The notes below the pieces were generated by a model. That model made no database searches. It was not told the DNA's origin and worked only from the letters and a program-made list of their open reading frames with translations. Positions 44,502 to 56,245 of a stretch of DNA of 64,000 nucleotides are shown here, piece by piece. The stretch comes from Manduca sexta (Eukaryota; Arthropoda; Insecta; Lepidoptera; Sphingidae): contig NC_051118.1 of assembly GCF_014839805.1 (NCBI RefSeq), forward strand, positions 1,364,001-1,428,000, in the 5' to 3' direction. Positions within the stretch are counted from its first letter, which is position 1, and each line of letters opens with the position of its first letter. The position numbers were made by a program, and so were the translations under genes.

Positions 44502-44697
44502 TGACGTCACACGAATTACATATTTTTTAACGCCACCCGTTCTTGCCACACGTGGTCACATTTGCGTGAACTTCCTCGCTGTGACGTCACATGTTTTGCA
44601 CTTTTCGTATACTTTAATGTATAGCCAAAGATATAATATATTTTCTTACAATTCACATTCTGTGTTTTTATACTGAACATTATGATATGTGACGTCA
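44502..44697. promoter_or_regulatory. Cluster of three CRE palindromes
   Basis: TGACGTCA occurs at 44502-44509, 44582-44589 and 44690-44697, each followed by C. This is the cAMP-response element bound by CREB/ATF bZIP proteins. Spacings are 80 and 108 bases. An E-box-like CACGTG lies near 44549. No gene start is recognised nearby, so function is unproven. Confidence 0.4.
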
Positions 44698-44709
44698 CGA
44701 AACCTATGC

Positions 44710-45194
44710 ATCCTTGTCACAGTCCGTTGACTCCTCTCTCTCTTATTGCATAATTATGGATAGCTCCTGCAAGGTGTTTTGTTGGTTCGATTGCCAACAA
44801 ACTTCACAGGATCACTTGCTGGACTAATCAGACGATTATTTGAAAATTTCATTACAATTACTAGATTTTAGAGTCTACAGGGGACACACACATTTATTTT
44901 TATATAATATATAGTCATGATGTAAAATAATAACATCTGTCAATAGGTGCCTACGTCACAAAACTGCTTGACGGATTTGACACAATTATCATGAAATCTA
45001 ATTATCTTAAAGGTTATAAAAATCGAACAAACATGGTGCAAATATAATTAATTTATGTGCAAAGTCCATGACTCGGCTAAATCAAAAATAAATATTAGGT
45101 ATCACGCTGTTATACCTAGAGGTAGACAAAGGTCGCTAATTCACCCAAATGAAAGGACAAAAATATAAAAAATATCAGGTCTGTAAGACCTCAC
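44710..45194. other. No gene recognised
   Basis: Unassigned sequence. Confidence 0.4.
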
Positions 45195-45345
45195 GTACGT
45201 AGGGGGGTGTATATTGCCATGGATAGAACTCCAAACCCTGGACTGATATGGAGCAATGAAATACTACCCAACCCGGTTCCGAACCACAGATCTTGTGGCT
45301 CTACACACAGATACAACTACACCACCACGGTGAGTTAGGAAGGAA
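45195..45345 (-). mobile_element. SINE-2-like fragment, diverged
   Basis: CCAAACCCTGGACTGATATG, CCAACCCGGTTCCGAACCAC and TACACCACCACGGTGAGT correspond to a decayed reverse head and mid part. Confidence 0.5.
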
Positions 45346-45361
45346 TGTATAAGAACATAGG

Positions 45362-45465
45362 GTTTAAAAACCGCCATAGCGCACGCGTCGCTTTCGCATA
45401 TCAGCCTGTGTATATCGGGTAACAGATAGGCCGGCATAATTATGTCGACTAGCGACGGATAAACA
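45362..45465 (-). repeat. Family C copy, partial
   Basis: AAAACCGCCATAGCGCACGC, CAGCCTGTGTATATCGGGTA and AGGCCGGCATAATTATGTCG. Confidence 0.7.
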
Positions 45466-45797
45466 TACGTCATATTTGTACGCTTTAAAAAATAACAGAA
45501 ATAAATAATTGCAAAAGGAATAAATATTTTGTTTTGGTGGAAACAGAATCCAGTTTTATTTCTCAGGCAGCTCGCTGGACCATAACTGACGGTGTTAACA
45601 TGAAAATAAAATTTTAATTATAGCATTTAATAATAACGTTTGCGAGCAAGTGTGATTGGGTTTCTCTGCTCAGTAGGAACCCGATAATATGCAGCGTCAG
45701 ACGTCCCACGAGACGGACAAACGACCTCATAATATTCGCAGAAGGTCGCTGGATGCGGACCGCTTCCAGTAGGGCCAGTGTAACTACTGGATATAGT

Positions 45798-45965
45798 GAG
45801 ACTTGACATGTCATGTCTCAGGATGCCGTGTGCAGTGGAATATCAAACAATACTTTGTAGTTCAACGTGTTGGATGGTGTTTCTGCTGTCTATGGGTCTT
45901 ATCGCCTACCACTAGGCGAACGGTGGGCTCGTCTCGATATTCAAAGCTATAAAAAAAACTTAAAT
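45798..45965 (+). repeat. Repeat family B copy
   Basis: CATGTCATGTCTCAGGATGC, CAAACAATACTTTGTAGTTC, GTTGGATGGTGTTTCTGCTG and CTAGGCGAACGGTGGGCTCG. The upstream part contains the short CCGCTTCCAG.. segment of unclear origin. Confidence 0.7.
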
Positions 45966-46073
45966 TGTATAAAAAGCGAAACCGGCAGGAATCGGGTTAC
46001 ATAGACCCTATCGCCACTGCTAAATCAAGCGCTGTAATCAAGATGATTTTCGACAATTTTTAACACTAAAATG

Positions 46074-46465
46074 GAGGACTACTTCGGTGGTGTAGTTGTG
46101 ATTGGACAATGTACATGGTACGAGTACAACTACCACGCTGAGGTCCTGGGTTCGAATTCCGAGTCGGGCCAATTTAATTTTGACTTGGTTTTTCCATCTT
46201 AAAAATTATTCAGTCGCAGCTCAGAGTCAAGTTGGCGGTGTGATATCCTCATACCTCGGAAAACACGCAAAGCCGTTGGTACTGCGCCTGATCTCTCTTC
46301 GATCATGTCGGATTGCCGTCTTACCGGACTATGATAGTGAAGGAACAGAGAGTGCACCTGTGTATGGCGCACACAAATGTGCACTATAATATCTCCTGTG
46401 TACCTGGCTGATCTCTGTTGAGTGTGGCCGCCGTGGCCGAAATTCGGTTAGGTGGGTAGTATTAT
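46074..46465 (+). mobile_element. SINE-3 copy, full length
   Basis: Head GACTACTTCGGTGGTGTAGT, B-box GGTTCGAATTCCGAGTCGGG, then the SINE-3 body (AAATTATTCAGTCGCAGCTC, AGTTGGCGGTGTGATATCCT, GGAACAGAGAGTGCACCTGT, GTGGCCGCCGTGGCCGAAAT). The 95-codon frame within is not a gene. Confidence 0.85.
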
Positions 46466-46792
46466 GAACGGTAATATAAAGTTTAAAAATAACACATTCT
46501 TGCGATAGACTTGTCGCTCAAATATGTCGTTCCATATTGTTTTTGTTTTTATAAGCATTAAAAATTGTAGGAAGGCATCTTAGCTTCGTGCTCAGTGTTC
46601 GATCGGCAACACTCATACATGGGTTATTAACATATCATAAAATCTTATTCATATTAGACAAGAAATGTAATAAAAACAAGCTGTTTTTTTTTTGTAAATT
46701 TTATAATAGATTTCCTGGTGTATAAATTAGTGTCAAATAATCTCAAAATTGTATGTTTCTACGAACAAAAAGTTTTAAAACATATAATAATA
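46466..46792. other. No gene recognised
   Basis: Unassigned A/T-rich sequence. Confidence 0.4.
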
Positions 46793-47102
46793 ATATCAGC
46801 CCTGTATTATATACTTGACACTGCTGAGCACGGGCCTCCTCTACTACTGAGAGGGATTAGGCTTTAGTCCACCACGCTGGCCTGGTGCGGGTTGGTAGAC
46901 TTCACACACCTTCGAAATTCCTAAAGAGAACTTCTCAGATGTGCAGGTTTCCTCACGATGTTTTTCTTCACCGTTAAAGCGAACGATAAATTCGCAAAGA
47001 ATACACACATTTATAAAAGTCAGAGGTGTGTGCCCTTGGATTTCGAACCTGCAGACATTCGTCTCGGCAGTCCGTTCTACAACCAACTAGTCTATCGTCG
47101 CT
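46793..47102 (-). mobile_element. SINE-1 copy, full length
   Basis: AATAATATCAGCCCTGTATT, GGCCTCCTCTACTACTGAGA, GGTTTCCTCACGATGTTTTT and CAACTAGTCTATCGTCGC. The B-box complement is slightly altered (GGATTTCGAACCTGC). Confidence 0.85.
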
Positions 47103-47240
47103 TTTTTAAAACATATAAGAGAATAATATTATTTGTAATTAATTTCTGTAGTTTTACTGACAAACATGATCATATAGACAAGTTCACATAGAGGAGTGCA
47201 AACAAAAAAAATGTATATATGTATGTGTTGCTCATATATA

Positions 47241-47495
47241 ATAGACTGCCTTAGTGGCGTAGATGTACTGCATGTGCGGTACGGCAGCGCTCTGAGGTCC
47301 TGGGTTCGAATCCGCGGTAGACAAAGTGATATTTGGGTTCTTCTGCTCAGTATAAGCCCGAAGACTGGAATTTCTGTCCGATATGGTGATAGGCCCGCCT
47401 CCATCACAGCATGGGATGAAATATGCACGGGGAAAAGTTAGTGCACTATTACGCCTATATCTACCCTTTGGAGACTAACAGGCGTGAGTGTGTTT
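47241..47495 (+). mobile_element. SINE-2 copy
   Basis: AGACTGCCTTAGTGGCGTAG, GAGGTCCTGGGTTCGAATCC, CTCAGTATAAGCCCGAAGAC and ATCACAGCATGGGATGAAAT. Both promoter boxes are recognisable. Confidence 0.85.
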
Positions 47496-47814
47496 GTACG
47501 TGTGTGGGTAAGATATATTTATACAAATGCCTAAACGCAGTGCTTGCGTGTTTTAGTTTTATGCACTATTGATTTCATGATGCTTAGTTTAGGTAATTAT
47601 GCGTGTTTAATACCTCAACTACGTAGTATTATATTTTCCTAATATTGCTCGCGGTTTTGGTCGCTTACCAGTAAGGAACCAAGTTTTTTTTTTTTATAGC
47701 ATAGAAATAAGTGAAGCAAGTAGGTCACATCATGTTAAATTGATCTTCACCGGCCATAAAAATTCAATTGTATACCAGCGTTAAAACAAGAATAGAGATG
47801 ATTAAGGATAACCT
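47496..47814. other. No gene recognised
   Basis: Unassigned; includes a T-run near 47685. Confidence 0.4.
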
Positions 47815-48135
47815 ATGTTTTTTTATATTTTTTAAATGACGAGACGTGCTTGTCATTCGCCTGATGGTAAGCGATATGACCGCCCATAAACAGCAGAAAC
47901 ACCATCCAACACCTTGAATTACAAAGTATTGTTTGGTATTCCACTGCGCTCGGCATTCTGAGACATGAGATGTTACGTCATATTATGTTCAGTAGTTACA
48001 CTGGCTACAATGTCCTTCAAACACAACAATGACTAGACACTGTTGCTTGGCGGCAGAAATAGACATTGCGGTGGTACCTAACCAAGCGGAGACTTACATT
48101 TGAGAAACCTACCACCAGTACAGTACGTTCTAATA
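47815..48135 (-). repeat. Repeat family B, long copy
   Basis: GACGAGACGTGCTTGTCATT, CCCATAAACAGCAGAAACAC, ACTGCGCTCGGCATTCTGAG, then a distal module ACACTGTTGCTTGGCGGCAG and TAGACATTGCGGTGGTACCT that is shared with the 53065 copy. Confidence 0.75.
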
Positions 48136-49094
48136 AAATGATATTCATAATTTTATTATAATATATTTGATATTCATTAAATCACTAGATATTATTTTAC
48201 TGTACTATACAGGTTCATTTTGACGTTGCGTTATTAGAAATCATATGAACATTATAAATGTGAACGTTTCTAAATACGGTTGGGTGTTTGTTAGAAGTAA
48301 ATCCAGAAACTGCTGAACGGATTCGGATGAAATTTGGCACACGGATATAGTCTTTCTATCTTGGAAATACACAGAAGGACATTTATATTAGCAAGAGTTT
48401 TCATATTTGTGGAGCGACGATCAATGCCTAGCCATATAATTAAATAAAAATGTTTTAGTTTTCTATACTAAGATAACATAATATGTACCGCCGCACTCAG
48501 AAACGTTCTCAGGCTCATAAAGTCCTCTCCTGAACAGAGGCCTACCGCCAATTTCCCAAGCAACCTGTCAAAACGGCCTGCATCCAACGTTTTCCTTCGA
48601 CCTTTATCAAGTCAGAAACTTCACTTATTTATAATTAATATTACACAATCAAATTAAACTTAATTAATTTTAATTAAATTACTAAAACTTTTCTGTTATT
48701 CAATTATGTTTACATCCAGAGTGAATTAACGCTTAATATTTTTAATAAATACAAGAAAAATGTAATAAAAAAGATTTTAAAATTTCGTTGACTTTCTGGA
48801 GAAATATTCGAAATTTAAAAATGGGTAATAATCACTTAACGCCTCTAAATGCGGCTTTAATAAGTAATTTATGGCATTAATTTTACGGTAATATCTATCA
48901 TCTTTGAAAACTCTCACGCATATAGTTGTAGTATATTATGTTTCAGCGAGCAGTACAATCATCGAGAGGCCGTTGGAGAAAGCGGTTAGTTGCATCATAA
49001 CACTACGATTTGTCACGGCTCAGCGGGTACGACTCCCGAACTTGTAACAAGGTCTCTGCGTACCTTACTATTAAACTACTGAACGTTATTGCAA
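48136..49094. other. No gene; Helitron-like fragment at 48250-48420
   Basis: GCTGAACGGATTCGGATGAA and ATTTGGCACACGGATATAG resemble Helitron interiors. The remainder is A/T-rich and unassigned. Confidence 0.4.
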
Positions 49095-49205
49095 ACAAGC
49101 CGGCCTAATAGTGTCGATTGGTGAGTCTCTCGTTTGTCGACACTATCTGGACTGTACTTCACTTCCTAACAGGTACAGTGGAGGCACTTTGCCATGTCTG
49201 TATTA
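49095..49205 (-). repeat. Family C copy, shortened
   Basis: AACAAGCCGGCCTAATAGTG, TCGATTGGTGAGTCTCTCG and CTAACAGGTACAGTGGAGGC. Confidence 0.65.
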
Positions 49206-49635
49206 AAAGAAAAAATTAGACTTGGCCCGGGGCTTCGCTATATATATATATAATATTATACTTACTGCTCTTTGAAGTCGCACCTGCGCATCTTGGGTTT
49301 GTAAAAAAATCAGCTTAGCAACTTGGTTATGTATTTATTTTCTTTATTATAAAAAAATGTACAAAAGTAATAATAAATAGCCGACGCTCATCAGGCGCCG
49401 ATCGAAGGGTACTGAAATAGGGATGCGACTCGCAGTGTTACCAGTTTTTTTTTCAGTAAGACCGTGCCCCATACTTGGCTGTAGTGCGAAGTATTCATGA
49501 ACACTTATACATATGTATATATTTTGATTGAATACATACGGCGGAAAGTGCGTGTACCAGTTGTGGCTCTGCCTACCCCTTCGAGGATAAGCAGTAACTA
49601 ACTACTAACAAAAAACTAAACGAGACTAACTACTG
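49206..49635. other. No gene; SINE-2 tail scrap
   Basis: 49530-49600 (CGGCGGAAAGTGCGTGTACC, CTACCCCTTCGAGGATAAGC) is a short 3' piece of SINE-2. A (TA)n run lies at about 49238-49256. Confidence 0.45.
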
Positions 49636-49810
49636 GACATAATAAGACTTAACATCTCATGTCTCAGGATGGCGAGCGCAGTGGAATACCAAACAACACT
49701 TTGTAATTCAAGGTGATGGATATTGTCTCTACTGTTTATGGGCGGTTGTATCGCTTACCGCCAGGCAATCGGCAAGCTCGTGTCGTCAATTAAAACCATT
49801 ATAAAAACAT
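49636..49810 (+). repeat. Repeat family B copy
   Basis: CTACTGGACATAATAAGACT, CAGGATGGCGAGCGCAGTGG, TTTATGGGCGGTTGTATCGC and CAATCGGCAAGCTCGTGTCG. Confidence 0.75.
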
Positions 49811-50070
49811 ATAAAAGATGTGAGCGTGTGCATTAGTTACCTCTAATAGTAAATCTTGAACTACGAAGACATAAAAACACGTAATTACCGCCATTTCTGA
49901 AGACTTTATACACGTGCATTCTCCGCTGGTTTTTCCTTAATTACCACACATTACGAGGACATCCGCCTGACTAGATTTCCTTTAGCGTAATCTATAATTA
50001 CTAGATGTAGGTTCAACAGTTCATCGCCAATTATACTACAAGTTACTTTGTAAAGCGTATAATAATATCA

Positions 50071-50500
50071 GCACTGTATTATATAATGTCCACTGCTAAA
50101 CTCCGGTCTCATCTACTACTGTGAGAGTTTAGGCCTTATGGCTGCCATACATGCTACGGTCCATCGGAAAGGTCCATCGGTGCAGGTATGCCTGCGCCGA
50201 TAGACCGCAATGTGTGTGAGAATAGACCTGTGCAGATTTTTAAGCCTGTGCAGGCGACCGGCGCAGAATCGAAAATCAATTCTTTCAATTGATACCTGCG
50301 CAGATGACCTCTCCGGTAGACCGTAGCGTGTATGGTTTACATTAGTCCACCACGCTGGCCTAGTGCGGGCAGACTTCACATACCCTAGGCATAATGCACT
50401 TCTAGTGCGGGTTGCCAAACCTCACATACCCTCGAAAGTATTTTTAGAGAATTATCTGGTATGTAGGTTTCCTCACAATGTTAAAGCGAACGATAATTGT
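50071..50500 (-). mobile_element. SINE-1 copy interrupted by a MITE
   Basis: SINE-1 sequence (ATATCAGCACTGTATTATAT, CTACTACTGTGAGAGTTTAG .. GTCCACCACGCTGGCCTAGT, GTAGGTTTCCTCACAATG) is split at its AGGCCTTA site. A roughly 40-base block (TAGTGCGGG..CTTCACATACCCT) is tandemly duplicated within it. The tRNA-like head is missing. Confidence 0.75.
50139..50341. mobile_element. PIF/Harbinger-like MITE, 203 bp
   Basis: Terminal inverted repeats: left CCATACATGCTACGGTCCAT near the start, right complement CCATACACGCTACGGTCTAC. It is flanked by TTA on both sides (50136-50138, 50342-50344); removing it restores the SINE-1 reading AGGCCTTAGTCCACC. A TTA target duplication is typical of PIF/Harbinger transposons. 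It encodes nothing; the 100-codon frame on the minus strand is incidental. Confidence 0.75.
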
Positions 50501-51924
50501 CAAAAATAAAAAAAGAAATTGTTTTTTTTATTTTGCAATTAAATATAATCATATTATACAACCAAGTATATCTTTAAACAAATTCTTAAAAAGAGCAAAC
50601 TCAAAAAATTCTTGCCATTTTTTCTTTGCAAAAACTACTTTACTTCTTAGGAGTCAGTTCATTCACCATCGTAGGAGCCATTTGATTGACTTATCTTATA
50701 TAAAACGAGTGACTAAATTCTGTCAACAGAATAGTAATTGTTTCTTTTAATAATTGGCCAATCATTGCGATAGTTAACCTTCAACCAAATAGCCATGGCG
50801 CTGATAGAAATCCAGCAAAATTTGTAGACAATATACCATTCCCTCTACAAATATCACAACATATCTGTACAGTATATAAAAATGAAAACGATGGCTTTAC
50901 CACTAGTTCGGAAAGCAGTTCTCATCAGACAAGAACGCGCAAGATAATCTGTTGTTGCTCTTTTCAAAATCGGTTTAAGGTATAAACTATAGAAGTAAAT
51001 GATACGAAGAAAAAATACATGTGTTTTTTTTATTTTTGTTTATATATATGCTCGCAAAATAGGTAAATAAATTAATTTGAAATTTCCATACGATTGCACA
51101 ACCCTCTCAGTATTGATAGTTCAACCCACTCGCCGCCATACTAGGTACTCCCCTATCAGTGGATATATTATAGACTATTAAAAATATAAATATCGACCAT
51201 TGTCGCAACAGCTGTAAAACAGTGGAATGGCCTTCATGTTGTTCCGTTAAACAATAGATCGGTACTGATTTTATTGTTAAACGTCACGTAATATATTGTA
51301 TGTCAGTCAGATAATAGATTTATTTTAAACTTACAAAACATATCGGCACATTATCCGGTCTGACAATTTGCAAGAAGCAATTAATTTTTATAATTATTTG
51401 CTAGGCGGCGTCTTATTTTAAATTGTTTTTCTCTGTGAAAGAATTGCTTGATGTCATCGGGATTACATTCATGAATTAACAGGGGTGGACCCCTGAGCAT
51501 CTCTGTCGCCTGTTATTTCGCAAAATATTCATCAGTAATATATTATTTGGAAAAAAATATTAAATAGTATATTGTTATATTACTTCTTAATAAGTCTTAA
51601 TTTTATTATGCGATGAACAGCGGATGGACGATGGTTTTTTTGTTCGTCCTTTGACATACCAAAAAAAATTACAGTTTATAATTTTCTCCGGCAAGGTGTA
51701 ACATTATCCCGATAAGTTATTTATTTCTAGTAGCACTGAATTTTCTAGACTTAAAAATAACATAGTTACCGCGATTTCTTAAGTCGAAAACAAAACATAG
51801 ACGCAGCGCGGACTATCAGTTATATGACAATCGTGACAAAAAATGGCGGCGAGGGGGACTTGTGAAAGCTGAAGTTTTTTGATTCAATTCACATTTAACT
51901 AACTTTTTTTTTGTTTTCGTGGAG
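50501..51924. other. No gene recognised (1.4 kb)
   Basis: A/T-rich. A 90-codon frame (50478-50750) is low-complexity Lys/Asn/Phe-rich and starts in SINE-1. An AAAATGGCGGCG motif lies at 51840. Confidence 0.4.
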
Positions 51925-52560
51925 AGTGTGCCGTATGACTACCGCCGAACCTTCATGGAGGGTGACTGAGCGGTTATGTTGGGGTCACCGTGCCTTATGA
52001 CGTTGCGCCGCCCAGATTTGATGACGACCTTCGGGCAACCGCCGGGCCGAGACCCTAACCTATATACAACGTACGGCATACCAAATAAAACTCCACGGTG
52101 GCCCTCTTCGGCGCATTAGGGACGACTGCGGGCTTTCTCGGACGTATAGTGTCTGAGTCTTTGTCTGCAGCCGTCTCTGCGCGGTGCCGCCTTGCGGCCG
52201 TCTCCTGGGGCAGGGGGGGGGGGGGGTTCAGAAGCCCCCGCGCATCGTAGGACGCTCTCGGAGTCAACGGCAGCATGAGGCCTACTGCACACTGCCGTCC
52301 ATCCCGGGTGTCAACCGATGTGTGCAAAGCAGCACAAAACGCACTAAGGCGGACAGCCCCCTGCTGCCCGTCGACGACCCCCATCGTGGTCCCTATTAGT
52401 CGTGGATACTGTGGTGATATTCTCCAAACGCCCCCATTCCACAGGGCGGACATTTGACTTACCTAATTTTTTCGCATACCGCATGTTTAGACATAGTGAA
52501 CCCCATTAACATCTGGTTTGTCCCCTGACAGCCCGTAGGAGACTTCAGTGCCAGTAGATG
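51925..52560 (-). other. GC-rich island with 132-codon open frame
   Basis: Sharp rise in G+C over about 0.6 kb, including a run of 14 G (52213-52226). The minus-strand frame 52453-52055 starts with ATG and is rich in Arg, Ala and Pro. No domain is recognised. It may be part of an old LINE (5' region or gag-like) or a CpG-rich exon; composition alone cannot decide. Confidence 0.3.
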
Positions 52561-53064
52561 CCCAAATTAAAAACATCAAAATGCTTCTACAAATTAACTT
52601 TAATTGAAATATTAATTTTTCTTTATCTAAAATGAAGTAAGCCTTGTAAAAAACATTTTAGTGAAGTAAAAACGATTTTTGATAGGGATACAGGTTTAAA
52701 AGCCATTTGAAATTTTGAATTTGTTCAGCTACTTTTTTGACAAAAAAGATAAGTAAATCTTTTAAACTCACTATTATTCATAAGAGAACTTCGGCCTACA
52801 TAAAGGCCTTGTTCAACGTAAGTTATTGATTTTATAATTTTGTACGTCTACTGAACATATTCGCAAACCTTCGTTTATTTTCGAAAAATTCTAGTTTAAC
52901 CTTTTTTCGAACATAAGGCTGGTTAGTTTGAGTTTCATACTTTCTATATCAACCTTCAATTGTCAAAATAAATTGCGTTTACGTAGTCCATGTTCGCAGT
53001 AGTGGCGGTGGATAAATTGTCCAAAGGGAACCCGAGGCAACCAATTGTAACCTCAGTTAACATT
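52561..53064. other. No gene recognised
   Basis: A/T-rich. The block at 52618-52740 resembles 24365-24490 (TTCTTTATCTAAAAT, AGCCATTTGAAATTTTG), a minor shared repeat. Confidence 0.4.
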
Positions 53065-53385
53065 TTTTTATTCCTTTGAATGACGAGACGAGCTAGCCGT
53101 TCGCCCGATGGTAAGCGATACGACCGCCAATAAACAGTAGAAACATCATCCAACGCCTTGAATTACAAAGTACTGTTTGATAATCCACCACGCTCGCCAT
53201 CCTGGAACATAAGATGTTAAGTCTTACTGTGTCCTAGTAGTTATACTGGCTACAATGTCCATCAAACCGGAATACAACAGTGACTACACGCTGCTGCTTA
53301 CCGGCAGAAATAGATATTGCAGTGGGACCTACCCAGGCGAACTCTCACATATGAGAGACCAACCACAAATCAAAACAATTTGACC
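53065..53385 (-). repeat. Repeat family B, long copy
   Basis: GACGAGACGAGCTAGCCGTT, AATAAACAGTAGAAACATCA, AGTAGTTATACTGGCTACAA, CTGCTGCTTACCGGCAGAAA, AGATATTGCAGTGGGACCTA. Confidence 0.75.
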
Positions 53386-54812
53386 GAAAACAAAAATTAA
53401 GACAGCGGATTAGTGTTAATGCTAGATCAACAATCATTAACATACATACTAAAGTACCTATTATGTGTAGGTAATTTAAACATTAATTAATCAAAACATA
53501 ATACGTAGATAATAATTCTCTTTTTATTAACTATAAATATAACCATTCATTTGTTATATGATTCACAAAAACATTTAAATTATAATCACAATACCTACTT
53601 ATAAATGATTTCTCAAAACATAACGTAGTAAACGTAATTTCCTCAAAGAAATAGGTATCTTATTCGTCAAAAAGACCAACAGTTTATGTGTACTTGTCTA
53701 CATAAATTACTTATATTAACAATTTAAATAACAACAAGCGTTATTCGTTCATCATAAATTATGACGTTTGATTGACATAAACAGTGACTACAATACGTAG
53801 GTAATCGATTAACGTGATGCCGAACCAGTAGCGTAGCTTACCTCAGACGGGCCCTGTATCTAAAACTTGTTAGGGGCCCTTCAGGACAGCGCGAACTTTT
53901 GGGCGCTTGCATAGTTCAATGTAGGTATTGGCCAAGAGGGGCCCCAAAGTTCAGGAGCCCCGAATCACTCATACGACTGATTCAGCGGTAGCTACACCCC
54001 TAAGTCAAACAGTCTTAGGTTCCCTTTGCCCATATCTATCGCAGAATTCCAACGAATACTGAAGTAGTAAGTCTTAGAAAGTGCTGCCATCTATGTATAA
54101 AAACATACTACGACATGTAACCGCTCGCGCTCGCATTAAATTGCGCAATGAAATTTCTGGTAAAAAATATACAAGGTGCGCCATCTAGCGTTGTTATTTA
54201 AACTTTGTTAAACATAATTAATCGATATTCGATATCGATTAAGTTAACAAACAATGGCTAGAAGGCCGATAGATGTCATTATTAAATTATCATTTATGTA
54301 CCTAATTAAGAAATTAATCTATTATTCTTGTTCATAGCCTAGTTGATAGCCAAATTTATAATTAACTTATTAAATATATTGTAGTATCACCCGAAATCTA
54401 AAAGGGAAGCAGGTAGGAATCAGATTATATGAACGCTTTGCAACTGCTAGGCAGGAAAAAAAAATTATCATTTATTCATGGAACAAACAAAATACAAATA
54501 AAAAAAAATGGGCATAAAATATTATACCAGTATTTACCTTCATTCAGCTCCAAGACCGGAACTCAACATCGCATCTCTATGCCTTCTGGTTTTCTGCCGT
54601 GCTAAACTCAAAAGCAGTATTTCGAAAAAAAATCAAAATCTTGATTTTGATGGCTTCAGGTAGCTTAAAGAAATACCCATCCAATGAACTTATCTAACAG
54701 TCTTGTTTAGAACTTACTAAAAAAAACTTTAAAAGAGTTTCTCTATCTCAGTTTTACATACAAAAGTATATTTACAAAACTTCGATTAGCTCGAAATTAG
54801 GTTTCCCATTAT
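53386..54812. other. No gene; GGGCCC-rich repeat scrap at 53826-54002
   Basis: CAGTAGCGTAGCTTACC and AGCGGTAGCTACACCCCT bracket GGGCCC-rich sequence of a style seen in short DNA transposons. The ends are in the same orientation rather than inverted, so I leave it unclassified. The rest is A/T-rich. Confidence 0.35.
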
Positions 54813-55135
54813 GCGGCGATAACCTAGTTGGTTGTGGAACAGACTGCCGAGACGAATGTCCACAGGTTCAAATCCCAAAGGCACACACCTCTGACTTTTT
54901 TAAAAAATTATGTGTGTATTCTTTGTGAGCTATCGCTTGCTTTAAGGGTGACGGGAAACATCGTGAGGAAACCTGCATACCTGAGATATTCTCTATTAGG
55001 AATTTTCGAAGGTTTGTGAAGTCTACTAATCTGCACTAGGCCAGCGTGGTGGACTAAGGCCTAATATCCCTCTCTGTAGTAGTAGAGGAGGCCCGTGCTC
55101 AGTAGTGGGCAAGTATATAATACAGGGCTGATATT
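54813..55135 (+). mobile_element. SINE-1 copy, full length
   Basis: GCGGCGATAACCTAGTTGG, B-box-like GGTTCAAATCCC, AACATCGTGAGGAAACCTGC and ACAGGGCTGATATT end. Confidence 0.88.
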
Positions 55136-56241
55136 CCCTGACATACCACTTTTGCGCTTAGCACGGCAGTATTGCAGATGTTCATGGCGGGCGGTGATCA
55201 TTTACCATCAGGTGAACTGTATACTCGTTTGCTCCTTATTACATAAAAAAAATCTTCTAGCCACAGCACGCTCTGTTGAAACTGTATAGTTAGACTAGTT
55301 GACCCGACAGACGTTGTCCCGCCTTAACTATGAATTTGCAGCGCGCATTCTGTCAATCGCTGAAATTAACTTTTCTTGAATTTTCTAACGTTCCGCTCAA
55401 CTTCCTTACTTCCTTAATTTTTTCTTTCATAAGAACCTTCTCCTGACAATCATTAATACAACAAAAAAACAATTAGCGAAATTGTTCCACCCATTCACGC
55501 GTGATGGCGTGACCAAGGGAAATAGGGATTCGTTTTTATATATATAGATAAAGTATAAACCAAACAATTTATGTGAGCTATCTTAGTACTGCATTATGCC
55601 GCTTGTTGGCGCCACTTGATATATGTAAGCATGACCTACATCCTTTAGTCTACTTCTACCTGTTGTAGTTTCGTCATTGCTGCGCTAATAAGTAATTACT
55701 GTTCTCAATAAATCTACTGATAGTATTTCAATCCTGTGTTATTTCTCTCATAACCCATCACGCTCAAACTATTAAGTGCAGTAAATCATTATTTTATTCA
55801 TTTGTTCGCATTTCAAAAACTCCTGATTGAGCTTTGATGCAAATTTTACGTTTAACCCCTAATTTATATACTCGCTAATTTTTACTCCGACACCAGTTTG
55901 GAAACTAGTTTCCACCAAAGAAGAACCGGCAAGAAACTCCAGTATTGCCCTTTACGAAATCAGTTCAAAGGTATAACGTATGTAGTGTGTAATTCCAAAA
56001 GATATTTCGTTTACTTTTTGTTTAGAACAGTTCTTTTATTTACGTGAAAAAAAATGTATTCCCAGACGCAAGCACAGCCCTCTTAGGAGATTAACGAAGC
56101 TAGATAAATGAAAATTTTACAAATGACACATGTTTTCTTTTTCAATTTATACCTTTAACATGTTGATAATATAAGATATTTTATATATATAATAGATTAA
56201 CAATGTACGTTACAATGTCATGTCTTGTTTTTGAATAATAA
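55136..56241. other. No gene recognised
   Basis: Contains a Helitron/SINE-like scrap near 55140-55230 (ACCATCAGGTGAACTG) and unassigned sequence. The A/T-rich stretch before 56241 is the insertion site of the LTR element. Confidence 0.4.
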
Positions 56242-56245
56242 TATA

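Noticed and set aside
46102..46389. 95-codon open frame
   Set aside because: It lies wholly within SINE-3 and reappears as matching peptides at 32626 because of the repeat.
53826..54002. Short DNA transposon with GTAGCTAC-type inverted ends
   Set aside because: The two ends are in the same orientation rather than inverted, and no target duplication was found.
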